Shown in pieces: positions 26,577 through 34,158 of a stretch of DNA of 64,000 nucleotides; position 1 is the first letter of the stretch; every line of letters starts with the position of its first letter. A model generated the notes under the pieces. The model did no database searches. It was not told where the DNA came from and saw only the letters and a list, made by a program, of their open reading frames with translations. A program made the translations under genes and the position numbers. Source of the stretch: Massilia mucilaginosa (GTDB lineage Bacteria; Pseudomonadota; Gammaproteobacteria; Burkholderiales; Burkholderiaceae_D). The DNA lies in contig NZ_WHJH01000001.1 in the NCBI RefSeq assembly GCF_011682145.1, positions 310,001 through 374,000 of the forward strand, written 5' to 3'.

Positions 26577-27404
26577 ATGTGTGAATTACTCGGAATGAAC
26601 AGCAGCAAGCCAGCGGCGCTGAACTTCAGCTTCGCCGGTTTCAGCGAGCGCGGCGGGCGGACCGGCGTACATCGCGACGGCTGGGGCATCGCCTTTCACG
26701 AGCCGTCCGGCTGCCGCCTGATCATCGACCATCGCCCGTCCATCGATTCGCCGCTGGCGCATGCGCTCAAGGACAATCCGGTCAAGGCCAAAAACGTGGT
26801 GGCGCATATCCGCAAGGCCACCCAGGGCGAGGTGGCGCCGCAGAACAGCCACCCGTTCACCCGCGTGCTGTGGGGCACGACCTGGTCGTTCGCGCATAAC
26901 GGCGACCTGAGCACCTTCAAGCCGGCCCCCGATCCGCACTTCGCCCCGGCCGGCGAAACCGACAGCGAGCGCGCCTTTTGCTATCTGCTGGCCGGGCTGC
27001 GGCGCCGTTTTCCGGTCCAGCCGCCGTCGCGCGCGGCCTTGTTTACAGCGGTGCGGACCATGGCGGCGCTGATCGCGCGCCACGGCACCTTCAATTTTAT
27101 CTTGTCGAATGGCGACTTTTTGCTGGCGCATTGCTCGACACAACTGCATTACGTGGTGCGCGCCTATCCGTTCGCCAGCGCCAGCCTGGTCGATTGCGAC
27201 CTGCAGATCGATTTTCGCCAGCATAACCATCTGGACGACCAGATCGTCGTGATCGCCACCCTGCCCCTGACCACCGGGGAGGAATGGCACCCTTTCGCGC
27301 CGGGCGAACTGAAACTGTTCGCCGGCGGCGCGCCGCAAGCGATCCACCCCGGTCCCGGCAGCGACAGCGGCAGTAAACCGCTGCGCCTGTTAATGAGTTA
27401 CTGA
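26577..27404 (+). CDS. Class II glutamine amidotransferase (YafJ-like)
   Basis: A 275-residue Ntn-type glutaminase. Met1 removal would expose Cys2 (MCELLGMN), the nucleophile. The conserved HRDGWGIAF, HIRKATQGEV, NSHPF and SFAHNGDL segments form the glutamine pocket. Such stand-alone proteins, related to YafJ/EgtC, have mostly unknown acceptors. No partner synthase domain is present here. It diverges from the EAL gene and precedes a molybdopterin-binding gene by 33 bases. Confidence 0.88.
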   Translation: MCELLGMNSSKPAALNFSFAGFSERGGRTGVHRDGWGIAFHEPSGCRLIIDHRPSIDSPLAHALKDNPVKAKNVVAHIRKATQGEVAPQNSHPFTRVLWGTTWSFAHNGDLSTFKPAPDPHFAPAGETDSERAFCYLLAGLRRRFPVQPPSRAALFTAVRTMAALIARHGTFNFILSNGDFLLAHCSTQLHYVVRAYPFASASLVDCDLQIDFRQHNHLDDQIVVIATLPLTTGEEWHPFAPGELKLFAGGAPQAIHPGPGSDSGSKPLRLLMSY

Positions 27405-27437
27405 AACACCCCCTCCCCACCCACGTAAAGGAACAGC

Positions 27438-27656
27438 ATGGCTATCTCGGAAATCAATGTACGCAATCAGTTCAGGGGCAAGATCAAGGAAATCATCGCC
27501 GGCCCGGTGGTGTCGGAAGTCGATGTCGAAACCGCGCATGGCATCGTCACCTCGGTCATCACCAGCCGCTCGATCCAGGACCTGGACCTGAAGGTCGGCA
27601 GCGAGGTGATCGCCCTGGTCAAGTCGACGGAGGTGTCGATCGCCAAGATCCAGTAA
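27438..27656 (+). CDS. mop: Molybdenum-pterin-binding protein (single TOBE/Mop domain)
   Basis: A 72-residue protein made of one Mop domain. The pattern NVRNQFRGKIKEI, GPVVSEVDVE, GIVTSVITSRSI and LKVGSEVIALVKSTEVSIAK is the classic molbindin sequence. Molbindins oligomerise and store molybdate or tungstate in the cytoplasm. AAAGGA precedes the ATG at a suitable distance. No molybdate transporter gene lies next to it. Confidence 0.9.
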   Translation: MAISEINVRNQFRGKIKEIIAGPVVSEVDVETAHGIVTSVITSRSIQDLDLKVGSEVIALVKSTEVSIAKIQ

Positions 27657-27665
27657 GCCGATAGC

Positions 27666-27685
27666 CCTTGCCGGCGACGGCAAGG
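27666..27685 (+). terminator. Perfect hairpin between mop and the solute-binding gene
   Basis: An 8-bp perfect stem (CCTTGCCG / CGGCAAGG) closes a GCGA tetraloop, 9 bases after the mop stop and 12 bases before the next ATG. No T-tract follows, so it may stabilise the mop mRNA 3' end or affect initiation of the next gene rather than terminate. Confidence 0.5.
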
Positions 27686-27697
27686 TATGATGGCGGC

Positions 27698-28438
27698 ATG
27701 AAGATTGGCTTGTTGCTGCTGTCGTCCCTCTGTTCCATTGCACTGGCGCTGCCCGCGGGCGGCGCCGAACTCGTCTTTGGCGTCTCCACCGGCAGCGCCA
27801 TGCCGATGACCCGTTTCCAGGGCGACGACCTGACCGGCGGCCTGCTCAAGGACGTGGGCGACGCCCTGGCGCGCGAACTGAAGGCGCGCCCGCGCTACCT
27901 GACCTTGCCGCGCAAGCGGGTCGAGGCAGCACTGGCGGACGGCACGGTCGACCTGCTGTGCGACCTGCGTCCCGAATGGCTCGACAGCAAGCGCTGGCAA
28001 TGGTCGGACACGGTCTTTTCCAACAACATGATCATCGTCGGACGCATCGGCACCGCGCCGCTGGGCAACTTGCGCGAGCTGGCCGGCGCCCGCACCGGCA
28101 CCATCACCGGCTACCGCTACCCTGTGCTCGATCATGAACTCGGCCCGCAATTCGTGCGCGACGATGCCGTCAGCGACGACCTGAACCTGCGCAAGCTGCT
28201 GCGCCGCCGCTTCGATTACATGCTCACCAATTCCCTGTATTACGATTACCAGCGGCGCGCCCACGCCGAACGCGCGCGCCTGAGCCGCGCCGTGCTGGCC
28301 GTCGAACCGTTCGATACGTACTGCGCGCTGGCGCCCGGGGCCAGGATCACGGTCGCGCAAGTGAACCGCGCGCTGCTTGCGCTGCGTAAAAATGGCAGGA
28401 TGCAGGCCATCCTGGAGAGCTACCAGCCCGCCCGCTGA
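27698..28438 (+). CDS. Periplasmic solute-binding-like protein (SBP family 3 type)
   Basis: A 246-residue exported protein with signal peptide MKIGLLLLSSLCSIALALPAG. The mature part follows the SBP_bac_3 plan: LVFGVSTGSAMPM at the start, then GGLLKDVGDALARELKARPR, DLLCDLRPEW and NNMIIVGR, ending with ALLALRKNGRMQAILESY. No permease or ATPase gene is adjacent, so it may be an orphan receptor or belong to the group of SBP-fold proteins that feed signalling. The ligand is unknown. I start at ATG 27698; an in-frame ATG at 27668 would place the signal peptide internally. Confidence 0.75.
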   Translation: MKIGLLLLSSLCSIALALPAGGAELVFGVSTGSAMPMTRFQGDDLTGGLLKDVGDALARELKARPRYLTLPRKRVEAALADGTVDLLCDLRPEWLDSKRWQWSDTVFSNNMIIVGRIGTAPLGNLRELAGARTGTITGYRYPVLDHELGPQFVRDDAVSDDLNLRKLLRRRFDYMLTNSLYYDYQRRAHAERARLSRAVLAVEPFDTYCALAPGARITVAQVNRALLALRKNGRMQAILESYQPAR

Positions 28439-28523
28439 GCCGTTCAGGCCGCTTGTGCAGGATCAAAACCGCGCACCCGACCGCATTTAGTATGGGTAAA
28501 CCTCCACCACGCGCAGGCCAGCC

Positions 28524-29027
28524 ATGCAAGCCCCTCCTCCGTGCGTCCCGTCCGCCGATTTCGACAGCAACTATTTCCGGCAGGCGCTGTCGCAGTTCGC
28601 CACCGGCGTGACCATCGTCACCGCCGCCCTGCCCGACGGCCGCCTGGCCGGCGTGACCATCAATTCCTTCAACTCGGTCTCACTCGATCCGCCGCTGGTG
28701 CTGTGGAGCCTGGCGCAAACGGCCAGCAGCATGGCCGCCTTCGAGCAAGCCGAGGGCTATGTCATCAACGTGCTGGCCGACAACCAGGCCGCGCTGGCGC
28801 AACGCTTCGCGCGTCCGGGCCAGGACCGCTTCGAGCAGGTCGGCTTTACCCGCTCGGCGCAGGGCCAGCCAGTGCTGGACGGCAGCGTGGCCTGCTTCGA
28901 ATGCCGTCCGCGCAGCCGCTATGTGGAAGGCGACCATGTGATTTTCGTCGGCGCGGTCGAGCGCTGCCAGTTCTATCCGCACCGGTCGCTCGGCTTTCAC
29001 CGCGGCCGGTTTATCGCCCTCAGCTGA
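28524..29027 (+). CDS. Flavin reductase-like (FMN-binding split barrel) protein
   Basis: A 167-residue protein of the flavin-reductase domain family. FRQALSQFATGVTIVTA, GVTINSFNSVSLDPPLVLWS and YVINVLADNQAALAQRFARP are the usual FMN-binding and dimer elements. It would use NAD(P)H to reduce free flavin for a monooxygenase partner. No such oxygenase is adjacent. The next gene, an MBL-fold protein, starts 12 bases later and may be co-expressed. Confidence 0.85.
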   Translation: MQAPPPCVPSADFDSNYFRQALSQFATGVTIVTAALPDGRLAGVTINSFNSVSLDPPLVLWSLAQTASSMAAFEQAEGYVINVLADNQAALAQRFARPGQDRFEQVGFTRSAQGQPVLDGSVACFECRPRSRYVEGDHVIFVGAVERCQFYPHRSLGFHRGRFIALS

Positions 29028-29039
29028 CCCGGTGCCGCC

Positions 29040-30431
29040 ATGAACCCCATGTCCCACAACCTGCTCACCTTCGTCAACCACGCCTGCTTCCACATCGCCA
29101 ACGAGCACACCGTGCTGCTGGCCGATCCCTGGGTCGAAGGCGCGGTTTTCAACAACGGCTGGAGCCTGCTCGACTCCGGCACCTCGAACGCGGCCCTGAT
29201 CGCCGAACTGGCCGCGCTCAAGCGCAACACCTTCATCTGGTTTTCGCACGAGCATCCCGACCATTTTTCGGTGCCCTTTATCAAGCGGCTCAAGCGCGGC
29301 TTTCCCGGCAAGGTCACCATGCTGTTCCAGCAGACCAAGGACAAGCGCGTGGTCAACTTTTTGCGCGGGAATGGCTTCGATGTCATCGAATGCCAGCCCG
29401 GCATTCCGGTCGCGCTCGACGGCGAGATGCGCATCACCGTGTTTCCCCATGCCGATGGCGATGCGTATTGCCTGATCAGTTCCGGCGGGTGCCACGTGCT
29501 CAACATCAACGACTGCGCCTTGACCAGCGCCGCCCAGTGCGAGCTGGTCAAGGCCAGCATCGCCCTGCTGTGCGAGCGGGTCGACGTATTGATGACCCAG
29601 TTCGGTTACGCCAACTGGGTCGGCAATCCGTTCCAGGCAGAACTGCGCTGCGCCGCCGCGGCCGAAAAGCTGCACCGCATCAAGCTGCAGATCGCCGCTT
29701 TCGCGCCCAGGATCACGGTGCCGTTCGCCTCGTTCGTGTCCTTTTCGCACATCGACAACTGCTATATGAACGACCACCAGAACACGCCGCAGCGCCTGGC
29801 GCAGTGGGCGCGCCTGTCGCGCGCGACCGATTCGCTGCGGTTCATGCAGCCGCGCGACACCATCGCCTTGGGGGTGGACACCGCCGAAAGCCTGGCCTGG
29901 GCCAGCGACGCGGCCGTCGAGCACTGGGAACGCTTGCTCAGCGTGCCGTGCGCGCTGCTGCCGTCCGAGCCACCCGCCACCCCGGCGCAGGTGCGCGCCG
30001 CCGCCGAGAAATACCGCAAGGCCGCCAATGCCAACCTGCTGGGACTACCTTGCCTGCTCGAACTGGTCGGATTGATCCAGCCGCTGACGATCCGCATTCC
30101 CGACATCGCCCTGACCATCCGCGTCTCTTACCTGCGCGGCTGCACCCAGCTGCACGACGACCAACTGGCCGATATCTCGATGACCTCGCCCAGCGAGGTG
30201 TTTCTGTTCGCCAACGAATATGGCTTCAACACCACCCACGTCAACGCCCGCTTCCGGGTCGGCGACAGCGGCGCGCTACAGCGTTTCAGCCGCTTTTTCA
30301 TGCCGCAGAACCTGGGCCGCCAGGGCTACGGCGTGCAGCACCCGCTGGCTACCGTGCGCTATCTGCTGGGCAGCCTGATGGCCCGGCTGGGGCGGCGCCT
30401 GGCCGCCATGCAACGGCGGCTGGCCAAATAA
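29040..30431 (+). CDS. MBL-fold metallo-hydrolase-like protein
   Basis: A 463-residue protein. An N-terminal metallo-beta-lactamase fold carries FIWFSHEHPDHFSVPFIKRL, which gives the HxHxDH metal motif, near residue 75. A later ILNINDC-type strand (HVLNINDCALTS) supplies further ligands. The arrangement resembles the UlaG/CMP-Neu5Ac hydroxylase-like branch. The C-terminal 200 residues carry no motif I recognise. The start is either ATG 29040 or ATG 29049; neither has a strong ribosome-binding site. The substrate is unknown. Confidence 0.7.
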   Translation: MNPMSHNLLTFVNHACFHIANEHTVLLADPWVEGAVFNNGWSLLDSGTSNAALIAELAALKRNTFIWFSHEHPDHFSVPFIKRLKRGFPGKVTMLFQQTKDKRVVNFLRGNGFDVIECQPGIPVALDGEMRITVFPHADGDAYCLISSGGCHVLNINDCALTSAAQCELVKASIALLCERVDVLMTQFGYANWVGNPFQAELRCAAAAEKLHRIKLQIAAFAPRITVPFASFVSFSHIDNCYMNDHQNTPQRLAQWARLSRATDSLRFMQPRDTIALGVDTAESLAWASDAAVEHWERLLSVPCALLPSEPPATPAQVRAAAEKYRKAANANLLGLPCLLELVGLIQPLTIRIPDIALTIRVSYLRGCTQLHDDQLADISMTSPSEVFLFANEYGFNTTHVNARFRVGDSGALQRFSRFFMPQNLGRQGYGVQHPLATVRYLLGSLMARLGRRLAAMQRRLAK

Positions 30432-30474
30432 GCACCGAAACGGGACACCTTCGCACTATTTTGGCCCGAGCACC

Positions 30475-30513
30475 TTGCGCGATTGGTCAGACCACTTTAG
30501 AATGGCCTGACCA
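30475..30513 (+). promoter_or_regulatory. Sigma70 promoter with embedded GntR/FadR-type operators
   Basis: TTGCGC (30475-30480) and TAGAAT (30498-30503) are separated by 17 bases. Between them lies the perfect palindrome TGGTCAGACCA (30484-30494). A second near copy, TGGCCTGACCA (30503-30513), starts on the last base of the -10. TGGT-N3-ACCA is the form of FadR-subfamily operators. Binding here would block polymerase, so the downstream regulator is probably autorepressed. Confidence 0.75.
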
Positions 30514-30531
30514 AAAGATGTGCAGGCCGCC

Positions 30532-31236
30532 ATGCTCAAGAAAGTCACACTCGCTCCCGATAACGCCCTCGCGCACGAACCGCGGCTGTACCGCATCGTG
30601 GCCGGCCGCATCGAGGAACTGATCCGCGACGAGAGAATCGGCGCCGGCCAGCGCTTGCCGCCCGAACGCGAGATGGCAAGCCGGCTGGCGGTCAGCCGCG
30701 CTTCCCTGCGCGAAGCCCTGATCGCCCTCGAACTGCGCGGCGTGGTCGACGTGCGCGGCGGCTCCGGCGTCTACGTCACGCGCGTCCAGCCGCCCCGCTC
30801 CGAGCCCGAAGAAGCCGGCCCCGGCCCCTTCGAAGTGCTGGCCGCGCGCCGCCTGGTCGAAGCCGAGGTGTGCGCCAGCGCCGCCCGCATGGCCAGCGAC
30901 AGCGCCATCGAAGCGATCCGCAGCGCCGTCGTCGAAATGGAACGCCAGCACGACAATTACAGCAGCAACGAACAGCTCGACCGCGACTTCCACCTGTCGC
31001 TCGCGCGCGCCACCGGCAACAGCGCCATGGTCGGCGCGGTCGATCATCTGTGGAAACAGCGCGGCCGCCTCTGGCACAAGCTCAAGGAGCATTTCCAGAC
31101 CGAGGAACTGCGCCAGGCCACCCTGCTCGACCACCGCCGCATCCTCGACGCCATCGTGGCGCGCGATCCGGCCGCCGCCCACGCCGCCATGCGCGCCCAT
31201 CTCGAACGAGTCACGCGCACGTTTTCGCGAGGATAA
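30532..31236 (+). CDS. GntR-family regulator, FadR/FCD type, of the pectin locus
   Basis: A 234-residue regulator. The N-terminal winged helix (about 10-80) has RIVAGRIEELIRDERIGAG, RLPPEREMASRLAVSRASLREAL and GVVDVRGGSGVYV. The C-terminal FCD ligand domain (about 95-225) has metal-site pattern residues in LDRDFHLSLARATGN and LLDHRRILDAI. Homologues such as ExuR/UxuR/KdgR-like proteins respond to uronates; its place at the head of pectin genes suggests a galacturonate or oligogalacturonide effector. ATG 30532 is preferred over GTG 30520. Operators lie in its own promoter. Confidence 0.85.
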   Translation: MLKKVTLAPDNALAHEPRLYRIVAGRIEELIRDERIGAGQRLPPEREMASRLAVSRASLREALIALELRGVVDVRGGSGVYVTRVQPPRSEPEEAGPGPFEVLAARRLVEAEVCASAARMASDSAIEAIRSAVVEMERQHDNYSSNEQLDRDFHLSLARATGNSAMVGAVDHLWKQRGRLWHKLKEHFQTEELRQATLLDHRRILDAIVARDPAAAHAAMRAHLERVTRTFSRG

Positions 31237-31436
31237 GCACCGGACCCACCTATATAGACCAGTGGACAGCAGGCGCAAAGACGCCGCACCGCAAGAGCAC
31301 CCCATTATTGACCACGTCGACCCCGGCTCACGCCTTCGTCGCCGCGGCACAGGATACGCGAGGTGTCCTGACCAGCTTCCGCGCCGTTGCCGGAAGCTCT
31401 TAATGTCAAACAATAATCCGCAGGAGACCGTCGCAC

Positions 31437-34142
31437 ATGAACAAGCACACCAGCTCGATCCACTCGAAACTCGTATTGTCGTCCATCACCCTTGCGGTGC
31501 TGACGGTGATGAACCAGGCCGCGGCCCAACAGGCCGAAGCCGGCATGCAGCGTATCGAAGTGACCGGGTCGAGCATCAAGCGCCTTGCCACCGAGATGGC
31601 CCTGCCGGTCTCGACCATCAAGGCCGAGGAATTCACCAAGCGCGGCATGACCAGCCTGGCCGATGTGATGATGGCGCTGCCGCAATCGAACTCGCTGGCC
31701 CCGTCCAACGCCGGTTCCGGCACCAACATCAACCTGCGCGGCCTGGGCGTGAACCGCACCCTGGTGCTGCTCAACGGCCGCCGCCTGGCCAACGAGGCGA
31801 TCGCCGACGGCTACGCCAACCTCGACGTCATCCCGATGAGCTCCCTGCTGCGCGTCGAAATCCTGCGCGACGGCGCCTCCTCGATCTACGGCTCCGACGC
31901 CATCGGCGGCGTGGTCAACTTCATCACCAGGAACAGCGTCGAAGGCGGCTCCATCACCGCCCAGTACGTGCAGCCGGAAAAATCGGGCGGCGGCGACGAG
32001 CAGCGCCTCTCGGCCACCTTCGGCAAGGGCAATCTGGCCACCGACGGCTGGAACCTGTACGGCACCATCGACGGCCGCCAGCGCAGCCGCCTGGCCGCGC
32101 GCGACCGCGCCGAACTGAGCTCGCCGGAACTGCTGGCGGGCATCGGCCGCGCCCCGACCCTGGGCACCGGCGGCTACGCCAGCCCGGCCAACTTCACCAC
32201 CGCCACCAACAAGACCGCCGCCAACCCGTACTACAAGTCCGGCTGCGCCGCGCCCTACTCGATCCAGGGCGCCAAGAACACCTGCGTCATCGACAACAAC
32301 GAGTACGGCACCGCGCTGCACGAAACCGAACAGCTGACCTTTTACGCGCGCGGCACCAGGCAGCTCTCGGACGACCATACCGTCAGCCTGGACTACATGC
32401 GCGGCCAGTCGACCATCTATGCCGCCCGCAATCCGACCAATAGCGTCACCGCCAAGGGCGTGACCGCGCGCGTGCCGTCGACCAGCAAATGGTATCCGGG
32501 CGGCGCCGGCGGCGTACCGGCGGTGGCCGGCCTGAAAGGCGAGCCGCTGATCGTGACCTGGAGCGTGGCCGACCTCGGCATGGCCAGCAACAAGGATGTG
32601 CAACTGAACCAGCGCCTGGCGCTGGTGGACGAAGGCAAGATCGGCGAGTGGGACTACAAAGCCGGGCTGGTGTACGGTCACAGCAACCGCAAGAACTACT
32701 ACCACACCGGCTACGTCAGCGGTCCGGGCCTGAACGCGGGCCTTGCCAGCGGCGCGCTCAATCCCTTCGGCCTGCAGGACGAAACCGGCAAGAACTACCT
32801 GCGCGACATCTCGGTCGACGGCCAGATGAACCGCAATTCGACCAGCACCTTCGCCGGTATCGACGCCACCGCCAGCCGCACCCTGATGCAGCTGCCGGGC
32901 GGAGCGCTGGCGATGGCGGTCGGTATCGACATCCACCGCGACACCACCAAAGACGAACGCCTCGGCATCAGCAATGAAGTGAGCTACGCCAACGCCTCGT
33001 CCTCGCGCGGCCAGGGCGCGCGCAACGTGTCGGCCCTGTACGCCGAGCTCGATATTCCGATCAGCAAGCAACTGACCGTCAACCTGGCCGCGCGCGACGA
33101 CTATTTCAGCGACTTCGGCAACACCTTCAATCCGAAGGCCAGCTTCCGCTACGAGCCGTCGAAATCCCTGATGTTCCGCGGTTCGGCCAATACGGGCTTC
33201 CGCGCGCCAACCCTGTTCGACCGCTACGGCTACCGTCTGCCTGGCGCCAACGGCAACACCTCCGGCAAATGGGACGATCCGACCCTGTGCCCGGGCGGCA
33301 AACCAGGCGTGGCCGGCAGCGGCACCGCCGTCCCCGGCGCCGTCACCTCGGAAGTGTGCAACGTGGCCCTGCCCAAGCAGACCGGCAGCAACGACCAGCT
33401 GACCCCGGAAACCTCGCGCGGCTGGACCCTCGGCATGGTGGTCGAGCCGGTCAAGAACCTGACCGTCTCGCTCGACTACTGGAACATCCGCATGAAGGAC
33501 ATGCTGGCCAACCTGCCCGAGCAAGTCTACTTCCAGGATCCGGCCAAGTACAAAGACCTGTTCGTGCGCAATCCCGACGGCACCCTGGCCTACATCAAGA
33601 ACGTGACGATGAACCTGGGCGGCCAGAAAACGGCCGGCATCGACCTCGCCGCCAGCTACGCGCTGCCGCGCATGGACATCGGCGAGTTCAAGTTCCAGCT
33701 CGACGGCACCTACCTGACCCAGTTCGAGAACCAGCTGGAAAAAGACAGCCCCTTCGTCTCCAACGTCGGCCGCTTCGGCCTGGCCAGCAACGGCACCACC
33801 AGCAGCTTCCCGATCATCACCTACCGCTGGAAGCACACCCTGTCGACCAGCTGGAAGCGCGGCGATTACAGTGCCCAGCTGACCCAGAACTACAACTCGC
33901 ACTACGACGACCAGAACCTGGTGGCGGCCGAATTCCATCGCGAAATCAAGCCGTACTCGGTGTGGAACCTGACCGGCACTTACACCGGCTTCAAGAACAT
34001 CAGCATCGTGGCCGGCGTCACCAATATGTTCGACGAGAATCCGCCAGTCACCAACCACAGCGGCTACACTTTCGGCTACCTGAGCAGCGCGGCCAACCCG
34101 ATCGGCCGCTCGTACAACCTGCGCATGACGTACAACTTCTGA
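31437..34142 (+). CDS. TonB-dependent outer-membrane receptor (oligogalacturonide uptake candidate)
   Basis: A 901-residue receptor. A signal peptide ends near AAAQQAEA. A TonB box-like IEVTGSSIKR precedes the plug (about 40-165: NINLRGLGVNRTLVLLNGRR, DGASSIYGSDAIGGVVNFIT). A 22-strand-type barrel follows and ends in RSYNLRMTYNF with terminal Phe. No SusD partner is present, as usual in proteobacteria. Position between the GntR gene and three pectinases indicates uptake of pectin fragments. AGGAG lies about 10 bases upstream. The 200-base leader (31237-31436) contains several GACCA half-sites that the regulator might use, but no perfect operator. Confidence 0.88.
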   Translation: MNKHTSSIHSKLVLSSITLAVLTVMNQAAAQQAEAGMQRIEVTGSSIKRLATEMALPVSTIKAEEFTKRGMTSLADVMMALPQSNSLAPSNAGSGTNINLRGLGVNRTLVLLNGRRLANEAIADGYANLDVIPMSSLLRVEILRDGASSIYGSDAIGGVVNFITRNSVEGGSITAQYVQPEKSGGGDEQRLSATFGKGNLATDGWNLYGTIDGRQRSRLAARDRAELSSPELLAGIGRAPTLGTGGYASPANFTTATNKTAANPYYKSGCAAPYSIQGAKNTCVIDNNEYGTALHETEQLTFYARGTRQLSDDHTVSLDYMRGQSTIYAARNPTNSVTAKGVTARVPSTSKWYPGGAGGVPAVAGLKGEPLIVTWSVADLGMASNKDVQLNQRLALVDEGKIGEWDYKAGLVYGHSNRKNYYHTGYVSGPGLNAGLASGALNPFGLQDETGKNYLRDISVDGQMNRNSTSTFAGIDATASRTLMQLPGGALAMAVGIDIHRDTTKDERLGISNEVSYANASSSRGQGARNVSALYAELDIPISKQLTVNLAARDDYFSDFGNTFNPKASFRYEPSKSLMFRGSANTGFRAPTLFDRYGYRLPGANGNTSGKWDDPTLCPGGKPGVAGSGTAVPGAVTSEVCNVALPKQTGSNDQLTPETSRGWTLGMVVEPVKNLTVSLDYWNIRMKDMLANLPEQVYFQDPAKYKDLFVRNPDGTLAYIKNVTMNLGGQKTAGIDLAASYALPRMDIGEFKFQLDGTYLTQFENQLEKDSPFVSNVGRFGLASNGTTSSFPIITYRWKHTLSTSWKRGDYSAQLTQNYNSHYDDQNLVAAEFHREIKPYSVWNLTGTYTGFKNISIVAGVTNMFDENPPVTNHSGYTFGYLSSAANPIGRSYNLRMTYNF

Positions 34143-34158
34143 TCCCTTGAGACTAACC

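Noticed and set aside
31237-31436. Full operator or small gene in the receptor leader
   Set aside because: Only GACCA half-sites occur, without dyad symmetry, and short frames here have no ribosome-binding site.
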